A DNA stretch of 64,000 nucleotides from Inonotus obliquus (taxonomy: Eukaryota > Basidiomycota > Agaricomycetes > Hymenochaetales > Hymenochaetaceae): NCBI GenBank assembly GCA_032164295.1, contig JAJHTX010000001.1, positions 434,001 through 498,000 on the forward strand, given 5' to 3'. Every line of letters starts with the position of its first letter. Within the stretch, counting starts at the first letter, position 1. Under the pieces are notes generated by a model, which was given only the letters and a program-made list of their open reading frames with translations, was not told where the DNA came from and ran no database searches. Below are positions 23,897 to 35,959 of the stretch, piece after piece. Position numbers and translations under genes: made by a program.

Positions 23897-26800
23897 ATGG
23901 ATGCCCCAGCTCTCGTCCTAGTACCTTCCTCTCCCCTCGAACAATCAACCATCTCTCCAGCAACCTCATCAAAGAACAGCTCACCCGCCTCCTCAGATCA
24001 TTCATACTCAACAACAACAACAACTCCACCTTCGTCATATGGAATACCTGCAGAGGACGACCAAGGCAGAAACTCTTCCGAATCAACTATATTCTCAATT
24101 TACTCAATGTACAGCGAGCGACGCCAGACTTGGCGTAAATCAGCTCTCCATAACAGTACAATCGGTCCAGCTGGTTTGGGTATCATGGGCGTGGGTATGA
24201 CGGGGCATGCGAAAGAGTACAGTAACAGAGATGGGTCAAGAGAAAGCGGCAAAGGTTATACTAGTACTGCTGATGAAGGAAGACTGAGCGGGTCTATAGC
24301 AGACTCCTTTTATCGCGCACCAAAGAGCATGAGCCGACAATCGAGCAGTGGAAGCGGGTTCTTCGCAGGCTCAGGCTCAGCTTCAGCCTCGGTAGACGGC
24401 TCGAGTCGACATCAAAGTTATAATCACAGCATCAATTCGCCTCAGAGCCGACCTACCAGCAGACACCACGTCGTCGGTTCCTTCCTAGACGCACGTCCTG
24501 GTTCTCCAACAGAGTTGCCTTACGCATCTAACGCGGATCGTAATAGCATCCCGGATTATGGCGCAGTTCGCCCTCTATCTGCCAGCTCGAACGCGGACAA
24601 TATAGGCATAACAATAGAGGCTGACACTCACGCCTCTCCCATTATCCACCGAGGTTCCCGAGTTCCTCAGAGTGTTGCTGGTCGTACTGCTGAAGGTGTT
24701 GATCAGTGGGGTGATTATGTCGTCGATCTGACGCTTACTGACGATAGTCAGCCCGAGCTTAACATGCAACGTCAAAGCCCCGCCTCGGGCAAAGTGCATG
24801 ACTCTGATGGTGTGTTGTGGGAGAAACCTTCCCGACCACCTCGAGGGAACCCGCCCTCCCAATCCCCGCCCCCAACACAAATACAAGCACACGCAAAGTC
24901 GGAAAGCACAAGCACGGCTGCGCATTACGGCTTGGCGCTGTCACCCGGCAGCAGTAGTAGTACCGGACATGGCGCCGATGCTATGAGCACAACACACGAG
25001 GGCGGGTACGTGACTGCTCCGCAAAGTGTGGAATCCTCAGCTTCCCTCGCAGCGCGGTTTCGAGTCACGAACCCCGATCCGCCTTCGAGCAGTCCTTCCC
25101 CACCACCCTCCTTTGGGAATCACACTCATATGTCTACGCGAAGTTCGCGTAGTATCTCGTCATCTCAGAAGGTGTTGCCGGCGTTACCGGCAAGTCCTAG
25201 AGCCTCGTCTACCAGTCCGGCATCTACATCCGCTCCTGCACCTGCACCTACTAGCTCTCCTTCTTCCTCAAGTCACGCAAATCTCGAATCCAGCGTAACA
25301 TCTTCAGTATCTGCTCGTCCTCCTTCGGACCGGGAGCGCGACCGGGACGGAGTAGGATCCACGACCTCTTCACGGCGTTCCCGTATGCCGGAAGCCGGAG
25401 AAGAACCAGAAGCGTTCTTCGTGCGAAACACGTATGCGCAGCTGGATGTGACCGGCGTGAAGGGTGATGGATATGAAGAAGGCATTGAGAGAACGCGCGC
25501 AAAGTTGGGACATGATCGTCGAAGCGTGCAGTTGGCTTTCAGGAATGATGCAAAGGGGGATATCAGGGGTGAGCTTTCGGAGGAAGAGATTAAGGTGCTT
25601 AAAAGCGTGGATCGGTATGTTCAGCTGTTTCTCTTTTGGTATTGTTGCTTGATATGGTATTGCTACCATTTTAGATATGGGTTCATGAATGCGCCGTCTA
25701 ATGACCGTATGGTCATGCTACCCGCTTCCTTCCTATCTAAACCCTTACAACCCATAACGCAAGCAAGCAACTCCGGTCCAGCTTCTCCCGTGATTCTAAC
25801 TACCGAACCCAACCCACCACCAGTCTCGAAAGACGTCGAGAAGAAACGAATATCGAAATGGGGGAGAATGCTCGAAGCCGAGATACGTGATTCAGGAGGG
25901 AACGTCACTGTCTGGCGTGTGAAACCGAATAAAGAACGAAAACTCCGATCGCGAGTGTTCAAAGGTATCCCAGACGCATGGCGCGCGGCTGCTTGGGAAG
26001 TGCTTGTCTCCCGGTTGGTTGGGAGGAAGAGAAAGGAGAGCTTGGATGCGAGGAGGTTGGAGAGTATGTTGAGTGAGCTGAGGAGGGAATATAGGTCGAG
26101 TTTGGATAGACCGAGTAGCTATGATGTTCAAATTGATCTGGACGTACCGAGGACAATTAGCGGGCATGTGTTGTTTAAGACTCGGTATGGTCAGGGGTAC
26201 GTTCCAGCCTATTCTTTATCCTCAGCAGAACTCTGAACTAATCAAGCGACTTGTTTCATCATAGGCAACGCTCACTATTCCATACTCTCCACTCCTTCTC
26301 ACTCGTATGCGACGAGTGCGGATATTGTCAAGGAATGGGACCTATAGCAGCAACACTTCTGTGCTATTACGAACCAGAAAAGGTCTATTCGTTCCTTGTC
26401 CATTTTCATGATGAGTACGAATTGCACGATATTTTCCTGCCTGGTTTCCCTGGGCTACTCGAGGCGATATACGTGCAAGAGAGGGTCATGCAAAGAATGT
26501 TGCCTAATGTCTATGCAGCGTTTGTACGTGTTCCATCTATATATACCTCAGAATGGACGAACAGGGTGTTTCTGACTTTCTTAATAAACCCTATCATGTT
26601 TTGCAGAAGAAACATATGATCTCTACAACAAGCTACGCAACCAAGTGGTACATCACGCTGTTCGCGAATACCGTTCCTTTTCAGACACAACTGCGCCTTT
26701 GGGATGCGTTTTTGCTCGAAGGGAGGGACGTGTTTGTAATCGTCGCCATCGCCATCGTTTGGGTTCTTCGAGGTTAGTCCTCCTTCCCTCACCTATTCTC

Positions 26801-27025
26801 TTCTCACTCTATAACCCTACAGACCACCTTACATCCTCCCAAGCAAACTTCGAAACCGTACTCTCCCTCCTCTCATCCTTCTTCGTACCAGAAGACGAAG
26901 ATGCACTTCTGAAATGGATTGAGCGAGCGCTCGATGATAAAAAGTTGCGTGCGGATATGACGAGGTGGAGAATGGAGTGGAAGGAACTTGTTAAAGAGGG
27001 GAAGGATGCTGGGGTGCTTTTATGA
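23897..27025 (+). CDS. TBC-domain Rab GTPase-activating protein
   Basis: Five exons (23897-25614, 25675-26196, 26265-26523, 26607-26772, 26823-27025) give 955 residues. The first 500 are Ser/Pro-rich and disordered. A conserved patch (EAFFVRNTYAQLD, then GYEEGIERTRAKLGHDRRS) leads to the TBC domain from about 640 on. It has GIPDAWRAAAWEVL, the arginine-finger motif IDLDVPRTI and the glutamine-finger motif YCQGM, so both catalytic fingers are present. The C-terminal part DAFLLEGRDVFVIVAIAI and the helix LLKWIERALDD complete it. It should speed GTP hydrolysis on a Rab in vesicle transport; which Rab cannot be told. Part of its disordered region (24963-25012) has a stray copy at 18901-18950. Confidence 0.92.
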
Positions 27026-27937
27026 TGCTCCGGAGTGCTTCATTCTTACCACTTGTTTGGTCGTTGGGATCTTGCGCTTTGCACTTTCTGCATTTCAGGT
27101 TTGTTTTCCTGGCTTTACGCTCTTTTTCCCTCGTCTCTTTCTCGGTTTCTCGGTTTGGACATTCCTACGCATCGCATTCCCGCAATACGCATTCTGCATT
27201 CTGCATAAACGCATACCACAACCACAACCAACAAAACGCAATTGCATTTTCACGATTGAAAAACTTGACAGCCTCATTTTCTTGCACTCCAGTTCGTGGT
27301 CGCACTCAAATTCAGATTCGTAACGAAGTCATGTCATTCCTCTCTCATGATCTTCTATCACATGCAACACATCTGCATCCTCTCACTCCTCATTTGCGTC
27401 CATCTCCGTATCGGTTATTTTCGCAATCAGTATTTAAGTTGCTTTTTTCGCTACGTTATACCATCTTATTAGTCCTTGCTTTCGCTTGGTTTTTTCAATG
27501 TCTCTCGTTTGTTTCTCGTCTTCGGTCATTTTGCTTTTGCTTCACTCGTTCTCAGTCTCGTTTTTTGGTAACACTTTCATTCATGCTTTCCTTCTTTCCC
27601 ACTCTTGACTCAAAGTCATGTCGCCGTGCATCTGCTCGCTTCCGCTCCTTTCTCTTCAGCAATACCTGTGTAACAATACCACTCGTCATAGAAGTGCATA
27701 CTGCACACCAATCACAATCAACAACAGCAGAACATTTTTATTATCGATTTGGAAACTTACAACGTTCGGGCAAGTATAGAAGTGATAAAGAGAGTGCTAC
27801 AAACAAGTACAAAATGACACCCTCCAAATTTGGACACAACCGGCCCGCCGGGTTCCGGCACTGCCGAACGCTCTTCAACAACAAAAGGTCACTCTTTAGA
27901 CCACTTGGACACCATCGACGAGTTAGAGAAAACAACC
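27026..27937. other. Intergenic region upstream of the ING gene
   Basis: These 912 bp contain pyrimidine-rich sequence that gives a long plus-strand frame (27022-28014) rich in Phe, Ser and Arg. It overlaps the ING coding start in another frame and looks like chance. No clear TATA box seen. Confidence 0.5.
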
Positions 27938-29514
27938 ATGGCCCCGCCACCGCGTCCGACCGCACTTACAAGACCACTGCCAGCCCAGCGAGCATCGGTA
28001 ACCTACTCCCTTGAGCTCCTCACAGAATATGCACACACCCTCGACGCAATGCCTCTCGACCTCTCCCGTATCTTCGCTGACCTCCGCGAGCTTGATGCCG
28101 TCCTTACCACATCGGTCTCCTCTGTTGTGGGGAAGATATATAGACTCATAGAGATGATTGAGAACCGCTCTGCTTCCAGTGAGCAACGACTATGGCTGCT
28201 TGGTGAGATCGCCGACGAGGTGAGCAAAATTCGTCCGGGGGCGGACGATAAGATTCGCATCGCGACCCAAGCTGCAGACAGTCTGCATGTGCAAATGGGC
28301 CACCTCACGGCTCTTGCGACTCACCTTCCCGAGTTCGAACCTGCAATGCTTGTACCCAAGACGAGGTACCCGCACGTCTCACATCGCGCGTACATGCCAC
28401 CGCATTCACTCGAAACGGGACGGAGGAGACGACAACCAGTTGCTGGCACAGTTTGGCTCGGCCTTACCGAACCTAGCCCGCATAAGAAGAGGAAGGTCAT
28501 TCAGGACGAAGATGCTGATTATGGTACGGTGAGCAAGTCCCCTAGGAAGGAGAAGACCGGAGAGGGTGCAGGTCAGTCGAGGCCACGCGGCGGACCCAGG
28601 ACAAAGAAGTGGGTAGCAAGCAACCCTCATCATGTTCGCCTCTAACCCTGCCATAGGACTGAGAGACATCCCTCTCCACCTGAATCTATCCACTCTCTCG
28701 CCTCGCATCCACCAGCTCACGGGTCGAACAACCCAATTAGCAATCAACGATCGACGAATAACAACACTCAGCGAAATTCACACAATGCCTCTTCTGCCAA
28801 GCGACGTGCAAACAACCAGAATGGTGCCGCGCATGGTGAAGGGTCCTTACTTGAGTCTGTTATGTCGCGAAAGGACAACCTGGCTCCATCGTCATCGACG
28901 TCGCACCCTTCACTGGTGGAAGCCCTTGACAATGGTTCGTGAGATTCCCAGCGCGTTTCGAGTTGTTATATCTAAATATCACTATTCAACAGGTAAGAGA
29001 GATAAGGAATACTGGTCGACCGAGAATACGCGCGAGCTCCAGGCACCTAATTCCTCAAAAGCGCGGGCGTCGACCCAGTCCTCATTAACAACTAACCTTC
29101 CTTCTGTGATGGAAGGTTCACCCGCTCCGGGGGATGGAGGCGCCGCAGGATCCACATCTGCTGATCCCGTGGCAGCAGGAGTAGATGACGGAGCAGAGGG
29201 GGACGGAGACGGAGACGACGGGAAGTTATATTGTTTCTGTAGCAGTTTGAGCTATGGGGAGATGATTGCGTGTGATGGGACTCACTGTCAACGCGAATGG
29301 GTACGCCCTCCAATAAAACGGACCGAATACTACTTTGCTAACAAAGGAGTTTTATTGGCAGTTCCATCTTAATTGTGTTGGCCTCAAGGAAGCGCCGAAG
29401 GGCACATGGTTTTGCGAGGAGTGTATAAATAATCAGCGCAAGCCGACTCGTAATCCTCGCAAGAAGCGCGCAGTTGTTGCCGGAAGGGCGAATGGGAGAA
29501 GTAACGGAGTCTAA
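27938..29514 (+). CDS. ING-family PHD-finger chromatin protein
   Basis: Four exons (27938-28608, 28657-28934, 28993-29300, 29362-29514) give 469 residues. The N-terminal ING domain shows LELLTEYAHTLDAMPLDLSR and VVGKIYRLIEMIENR (about 20-75). A long Ser/Asn-rich linker follows, with a basic patch HKKRKV. The PHD finger near the C-terminus has the full zinc pattern YCFC..., EMIACDG..C, EWFHLNCVGL and GTWFCEEC, and the CDG...EW residues that read H3K4me3. ING proteins of this shape are subunits of NuA4-, NuA3- or Rpd3L-type complexes; which one is not clear. A basic tail (PRKKRAV) ends the protein. The start at 27938 is the first ATG in frame; the frame stays open upstream to 27818 without another ATG. 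Intron 1 is only 48 nt. Confidence 0.92.
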
Positions 29515-29993
29515 TCATGGTACTCGACACCATGCACCAGTTCCTTCCTGGAACCACTTTTTATTGTATGTATTTTCTGTATGCAAGGTTTCTGGTCTTG
29601 ACTTTCCTGTCGTCAGATGTTTACTCGAATTTATCAGTGGCTTCCTTCTTGCTTTTCACATCTCCGCCGGATAAATCAATTCTGTATTCTATTAAATCCC
29701 GACGCACATAATAGCAGATTCATCGATTTTCTCCTCTTCGCATTTCTTGTACCTCTCGTCGCTCGCCTCAAGCCTAAATCGTAAGTCATACACTATTCAA
29801 AACTCGAAGGCGATTTTTCATCACTCGTCTTCCAATCAGCCTCAACAGGTAAGGTTTATTTCTCCTGTGTTTCAAGGTACACGTACAGGTAAAAATGAGA
29901 AACTAGCTAGAAGGAAGCATATTTATCGAGTTCCGGTGGCTTTAGCCTTTCCTGCTGTTGGCATTGTCCGTGATGCTGTTCACCGTGTTGATG

Positions 29994-30688
29994 CTACTTT
30001 TTTTCCCCATGATGATGACCGTGCTGGACCTGTTGCTGACTCGATGGCGACGGCTGGGAGATTCGGCTGCATAAGTCATAAATGAACTGTGATATATTCC
30101 TCCGTTTTTCTTCAGGATCTTCGTTGATGCATTTATTGAGCCTCATTTCGTAGTCTTGACTACTACTCTTAAGCAGCGTTGCTAAATCTTTCGCGGCTTG
30201 ATTTTTTTCTATATATAAGCTTGCCTCGTGGATTATTTCATAGTACCTTTTTCGCAATCCCTTACTTCTAGTGCTACTTGCGTGTCGAATTCGTGGATCT
30301 TGGCAGCTAGGATACTCCCGTCTTTACTAGAGGGGAGGTGAAAGGTGAGCGATAGTATCCTTGTCTATGATAAGATGAATAGACGAAGTACTCACAATTT
30401 ATTCAGATCCTGATGTCCACGGACCACTTCTTCTAGCACGGGAGGTTGTCCGGTTTGTAGCATTTTCACGTAGATGTGCAAGACATTCCAGAGATGCGCA
30501 TCCTTATAGCAATATTCTTCCTCACTCTCTGAAGGATCTTGCTTCGAGACCTTACCCTGTGATTCTGACGGTGAGCTGGCTTCAGAGATAATGGATCTAG
30601 GGCTTACACTGGCAGTAGCAGGCTTTCGACTGGGGCCGGAGCCCGAGCCTTGTCCCCCGCCGGTACCTTTGCTGCGTGTCCCTGACAT
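29994..30688 (-). CDS. Tandem lineage-specific family, member A
   Basis: Exon 1 (30688-30396) starts MSGTRSK and is low-complexity, then shows YKDAHLWNVLHIYVKM. Exon 2 runs to a TAG at 29994-29996 and ends in a His-rich QHGHHHGEKK. Joining at 30321 (AAAG) keeps the frame and gives about 206 residues. If the acceptor equivalent to member B (CTAG, 30327) is used, the first 25 codons resemble member B (LAAKIHEFD-type) but the frame then breaks. Beyond the TAG the same frame continues and ends in PPELDKYASF and a stop, the counterpart of the member B end PPENDKDASF. So this copy is either shortened or decaying. Family unknown. Confidence 0.4.
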
Positions 30689-31059
30689 AGCTTTCTCTAC
30701 GCTGTGAAGAGGGATAATAACCAAAAATGCTCGTAATCGATCTTCCTTTATGCCTTTCCACTCCTTCAACTATGCGATCTAAACGGAGCAAAACGCCATT
30801 TTACACTTGAAGTTTGCAAACTTACTGACAGATGACAGAAATCATTTGTGGCCTCATCCTTGAAGTGATTCCGACTTGGGTGGTGGTGATTTGGTCGTGC
30901 CGCGGCGGCGTTATATACCTGTGTTTGCAAGTGTTTAGATAGGGTCCTACTTGAAAGCTCGACGACGATTCTCCATCACTTACTCTCTACTGTAGTAAAT
31001 AGGTACAGCTCATTCCTCCCTTACTACAAGGTATATACATGTACAAGCAACTACTATCT

Positions 31060-31490
31060 AGAAGGAGGCGTTTTTATCATCTTCTGGTGGTCTGTTGTTC
31101 CTGCCCTTGTTTACCGTAGTGGTGCACTTCAAGTTCCCTCTCGTTCGTTACGGATACTATTGTGGCGCGACGGCGAGTCGGATGGCGGCGGCGACACTAA
31201 GATCTGAACGAACTCGGACACAACCTCCCACTTATCTGAGTCAACAATGCAAGTGACAATGCCAGTGGAGTTCGATCTAAATGGAGCAAACTGCTATGTT
31301 CAATTTTGCAAACTTACTAACAGATGACAGAAGTCATTTGTGGCTCATTCTTGAAGCGTTTACAACTTGGGGATCGTTTGTTACGTTACATGATGAAATG
31401 GATGGAAACCAAATTTACCTGAGGCGTGGAAGGGCAGACAGAATAAGCACCTTGCGTCATCATATACTTGTGGGTTTGTGAGTGTTTGGA
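31060..31490 (-). pseudogene. Remnant of a further family member (D)
   Basis: On the minus strand 31262-31066 reads SDKWEVVSEFVQILVSPPPS and ends near QEQQTTRR and a stop, matching the 3' part of exon 2 of member B (MWDAVSEYVQYLLQLP). About 60 bp to its right, 31320-31490 repeats the 5' flank of the family (CATTTGTGGCTC...). Exon 1 and most of exon 2 are missing, so an internal deletion has joined promoter side to 3' end. Confidence 0.55.
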
Positions 31491-31615
31491 CAGGGTGTTC
31501 GTAGAAAGCTCGACGGCGATTCTCTATCATTTATTTTCCAAGTTTACTAGGCACAGTCCGTTCCTCCCGCCCTCCCTTACTAATTACAAAGTACATACGT
31601 ATGCAAGCAAACTGG

Positions 31616-32419
31616 CTAGAAGGAGGCGTCTTTATCATTCTCTGGTGGCCTCTGTTGTTCAACCCTGATACCGTTGCCATTCCCCCCCCACCCAGTATGA
31701 TGGTGACGGTGGGAATGATGATGGTGGTGCGACGGCGATGACGGTAGCGCCGGTAGCTGTAGTAAGTACTGAACGTACTCGGACACTGCATCCCACATTT
31801 TGTTTGTGGATGCGTCTGCGCGTTTCAAGTCCACAATCACCTTCTCAAAATGTGCAAAACGTTCAATCACTACTTTCAAGCCCTTCACGTCCATATGAAA
31901 TTTCAGATACTTGTTCACTTCTTGGACGCTAGAAATAAGTTTTGCCAGTATTCCGTCTACTATTTCTCGTTTTATATCTTCGTCGAATCTGTTAAGCTTG
32001 TCCGTTAGATATCCGGGATCTTTACTGGGTTCAGTAATTCGGTAGGAGTAATTGCGGGACGTAAGTATCTTTTGTGTTTGACATAACATGGTATGAAGAA
32101 TGAGTCGAATTACTCACAATTCATCCAAATCCTTATATCGCAGCAGCTTCCGTGGTTCGGGAATTTGTTCGCCCTTTATCGCTGGCGTGATGATATCTAT
32201 AATATTGACGAGATGTCCTCTAGTGTACCAGAGTTCCTTTTCGTCATTCGAAGGAAGTTTCTGCGAGTCGTCCTTAGCCTGTTGGCCTGCCAGTGGTTGC
32301 TTGTCCTTGCCCTTCCTCTCTTCTTTCTTTTGCTCTGGGTCCTCCTTCTTTCCATTCTTGGGGTCCTTGGAGCCGGCGGTAGGGCCTTGTCTGGTACCAG
32401 TATCGTGTCTTCCTGACAT
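31616..32419 (-). CDS. Tandem lineage-specific family, member B (intact, His-rich tail)
   Basis: Two exons on the minus strand, 32419-32118 and 32024-31616, join in phase 2 to give 236 residues; this is the best preserved copy. Exon 1 starts MSGRHDTG, has a Lys/Glu/Asp-rich low-complexity region and ends with LWYTRGHLVNIIDIITPA and RYKDLDEL. Exon 2 is helical (LTDKLNRFDEDIKREIVDGI, then FAHFEKVIVDLKRAD, WDAVSEYVQYLLQLP). It finishes with a histidine cluster (SHHHHHSHRHHH), a Gly-rich patch and PPENDKDASF. No signal peptide or membrane helix. The His cluster could bind metal, but this is only a guess. I recognise no family. Confidence 0.5.
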
Positions 32420-32794
32420 AGCTTTCTCTACTTTGTGAAAGAGGGATAATAACCAAAAATGCTCATAATCCTTCTTCCCTTTATATCTTCCCACTCCTTC
32501 TCCAACGATGCGACTAACAACGGAGCTCGATCAAAATGGAGCAAAATGCCATGGAGATCAAGTTTGCGAACCTACTGACTGATCATTTGTGGCTCTTTTG
32601 AAGCGTTCCCAAATTGCGAATTTTGTGCCTGAGGCCTAGAATGGCAAGCAGATCAGGCATGTGGCACCGTAGTGCCGCCGCCTCTGTTTGTAGGTGTTTA
32701 GATAGGGTCTTCTTCGAGAGCTCGACGGCGATTTTCTGTGCAACAACTATCTAGAGGAAGGCTTTCTATCATCTTCTGGTGGTCTCGGCTGTTT

Positions 32795-33628
32795 CTACCT
32801 ACCATTGTTCACCGTGGTGACGGTCCTCCCTCTCGTTGGTGGCGCGACGGCGGTGGCAACGAACTCGGACAATATTAATATTGCCTTCCACTTTTCATTC
32901 GTAGCTCCATCTGCGCATTCCACAAGCACCTTCTCGTAATGTTCAAAACTATTAGTCACCCCTTCCAAGCGCTTCACGTCCCTATACCATAGCAGATATT
33001 CGTTCACTGTTTCGACGCTACGGAGAAGGCTTGTCCGTATTCCGTCTATTTTTCGCCCTACTTGTTTGTCAAGTTCGTTGAGCTTGTCGTCTAGGCGTTT
33101 GGTCTCTTGACTGAGTTCGGTGGATTGGTGGGAGTAAAGGTAGGACGTAAGTACCTTTTGTGTTTGATATAATGTGGTATGAACAATGAGTCGAAGTGAT
33201 ACCTATAATATTTACGAGATGTCCTCTTGTATACCAGGCTTCCTTCGAAGGGCCGTTCGAATCGTCCTTAGTCTGAGGGTCTCGAACTTGGGCTGGTTGC
33301 TTGTCTTTGCCCTTTAAATTTGGCGGCGAACCAGTTCGAGAGATAGCGGATCTGATACTTGAATTTGAAGGTGTAGGTGATCTCGTTGGATTATCCACGC
33401 TGGAATTGGGCCTCCTGCCGCGCGCGATGTTGATCATGAAGGTAGAGGCGAAGGCGGCAACGAAGAGGATCTCGGACCTTCGACGGTGCAACCACTCGAA
33501 GGCTTATTTCTCGGCTCCGAAGGTGTACGAGAGTTCGGTCCATTATTGATTTCAGTAGTATCCACAGTGTTGGTGGGCGACATCGGTGATTCTCGTCCCA
33601 GGCTATTATCGCTACTACTTCTTGCCAT
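32795..33628 (-). pseudogene. Tandem lineage-specific family, member C (frame-disrupted)
   Basis: An ATG at 33626-33628 opens MARSSSDNSLGRES but its frame stops at about 33434, while a second frame carries the family part GKDKQPAQVRDP and WYTRGHLVNII. Exon 2 (33110-32795) is well kept (RLDDKLNELDKQVG, NEYLLWYRDVKRLEG). The donor available after LVNII (at 33202) has the wrong phase for exon 2, and the exon 1 end seen in A and B has been lost. I therefore read it as a decayed copy. An unusual extra intron in exon 1 could rescue it only in part. Confidence 0.5.
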
Positions 33629-34474
33629 CGCTTTCCCACTTGCTGTGTGAAAGAGGGATAGAAAGAAGGGGGGGAGTAACTGGCACAGTCCGCATAATCC
33701 TTTTGCTTTTTATAAGAATGCACTTACGGACTACACAATCCAACCGGAGCAAGACTGCGTCCGAGTCCAGGCCAAGACTCAAGGCTATAAACTTGCGCTT
33801 CCAAGCACAAAGCACAGGTTCACTGGCAATTGGTTCTAGACTTTGGTGCAAACTAAAGCAATAAGCAACTGGGACAAACCTATCCAAAATCTTCTCGAGG
33901 CTCTCGCTGGCAAGCTTCACGTCCCACCCGCGTATTGCGGCGTGGAACAGAGACGGTTTATGAAAGTTCACGATGACTAGACGGAAATAACTGCATTTGG
34001 AAACTTCCCGTCACCGTACAATGACTGGGGCGGTACTCGTCATTGATCAAAGTATTATGCGAAATTGCTGTAAGCACGAAAGAGAATTAGTAGTCAAAGT
34101 TGATGGCTTGGACTGCATTCGTATTCTTGCCATCTGGCTTCGTTTCAAAGAACTTGATCGACTGATTGATCTGGCCATCCTCTGTTCTGTATAACCAAAT
34201 AAACGTTCAATTTCCATAACATGTTGCTTTGAAGTACTGAGTACTGACTGAATGTATTGATTGTGCCCTAGTAGGCATAGGTTGATAGTTCGCCTCTAAC
34301 ACTCTCAAGTTCTTGCGTTTCCCGGGCCGTATAGGTAAAAATAACGCTCTCCATTTCATAAACGATAGCAACTAATATTAGTACAAAATCAATGACCCTA
34401 ATACACAACAGCTTACACTTTCTACGCCATTTTTCATGAACGTTTAACATCAACTATCTATTCCTTTCACAGTT
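33629..34474. other. Intergenic, no gene seen
   Basis: This stretch of about 0.85 kb holds the upstream region of member C and AT-rich sequence to the 3' end of the quinone oxidoreductase gene. Open frames of 60-118 codons (for example 33615-33971 minus) show no coding character I trust. Confidence 0.45.
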
Positions 34475-35834
34475 TCACTCATCAGAAACCTTGATAAGCA
34501 GTTTCCCGACTGTCGAGTGTCCCGCAATATCAATCTGCGACTGCCTTACGCCCTCAGCAGTGAAGGGATACTCTTTGAATATGTTGAGTTTGATTGATCC
34601 GGACCCAAGGAGTCTGAAGAACTCTTGAGCGTAAAAGCTGAACTCGCTTGGAGTGAAAATGTAGTTATTTAACCTGACAGACGTGAAATGATAGCAATAT
34701 CAGATAACAAGAACGAAAGAGTAAGAATAGAAATGGAAAGAAAGGAGACGTACGTGGGTCGGGTAAGCTTTATATTCTTCCCTGTGAGCTTCAATGGTGG
34801 AAAGGGTGGTACGGGGCCAGACGCGTTTCCAACAGAGACCAAACTTCCCTTTCGGCGCAGTAGCTCGAAGTTGGCATCGAACCTTCCGCAAATATTAGCA
34901 GCAAGAAACGTAGTTTCAGAAGGAAATCCACTCACGTATCCTTCCCAACACCATCAAATACAGCATGCACACCTTCACCATTCGTAATCTCCAACACACG
35001 TTTCACTGTATTCTCTTTCGTATAAATGATTACATGGTCCGCTCCATGTTGCTTTGCGATTTCTGCTTTTGCTTCGGTGCTAGTTGTACCAATGACAGTT
35101 GCACCACGAGATTTAGCGAGTTGTGTGAAGAAGAGACCTAGACCACCTGCGACGGTGTGTACGAGGATGGTTTCTCCTGGTTGGACGTTATGTGCCTCTG
35201 TGACGAATGTGAGAGCTGTGAGACCCTGGACGAAAAGTGCTGCGCCGTCACGAAGGGAGATGGAAGGTGGAAGGGTAATGACGTCCTTCCATGGAACGGA
35301 GATAAATTCTGCGAATGAACCTGTGTACCTCTAAATCGACAAATTCGAACCAATCTCTTGAGAGTAGGTAGAGAAAGTTATGCGTACAGCTATGACCTTA
35401 GCCCCTTCCTTAATCCCGCGTTTCTTGAACTCTTCTTCTGCGAGAACAGAAGCATCACCTGGTAGACGAACGACTGTCCCGGATGACTCCTGGCCGATAC
35501 GGAATGGAAAGGATTGAGCAGGGTAGAGACCTTTGCGCTGGTACGTGTCGATGAAGTTGACACCTGCATAGTGTACCTATATTTCCACCATTCAACATAC
35601 AAACATCAAAAACATCGAGTGACTAATGCATGCCTTGATGAGGACTTCGTTTGGCTGCTGTGCTGGGAACGGTACGTCGGCGAGCTGGATGACGTCCACA
35701 TCGCCGTGTTGAGGAATGATGATAGCCTTGATTGTATCTGGAAGGGACATTATAGGTCTGAGCAAGGTTGAAAGAGATAGATGGCGAGAGAGAAGACGAG
35801 TTCGCTGTATGATAGGGGATGAGAAAGAGAACAT
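34475..35834 (-). CDS. NADPH:quinone oxidoreductase (zeta-crystallin type)
   Basis: Five exons on the minus strand: 35834-35634, 35576-35388, 35330-34936, 34882-34754, 34673-34475, giving 370 residues from the first ATG or 342 from a second ATG at 35750. The MDR fold shows VHYAGVNFIDTYQRKGLYP, then GQESSGTV, the cofactor loop HTVAGGLGLF (a quinone-reductase form of the Rossmann glycine motif), VFDGVGKDT, and the end GHSTVGKLLI. These zinc-free enzymes reduce quinones or reactive carbonyls with NADPH. The extra 28 residues are Ser/Arg/Leu-rich without acids, as in a mitochondrial presequence; starting at the second ATG would give a cytosolic form. Intron 1 starts with GC (GCATGC), a GC-AG intron. 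Both start sites keep the same frame. Confidence 0.9.
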
Positions 35835-35959
35835 ATTGAATTGAAGGCCGTGGGTGCTAATCGTGCCATGATGGTCGTCTGAGCCTGAGTGAGATTTACA
35901 TCAAATGATGCAATCCAATTATTAACTACCACCTCTTCGCTCGGAAGAGAAGGCCACAT

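Noticed and set aside
27022..28014. 330-codon plus-strand open frame before the ING gene
   Set aside because: Rich in Phe, Ser and Arg from pyrimidine-rich DNA, overlaps the ING start in another frame, and shows no domain.
28003..28308. Minus-strand 101-codon frame within ING exon 1
   Set aside because: Opposite-strand shadow of the conserved ING domain.
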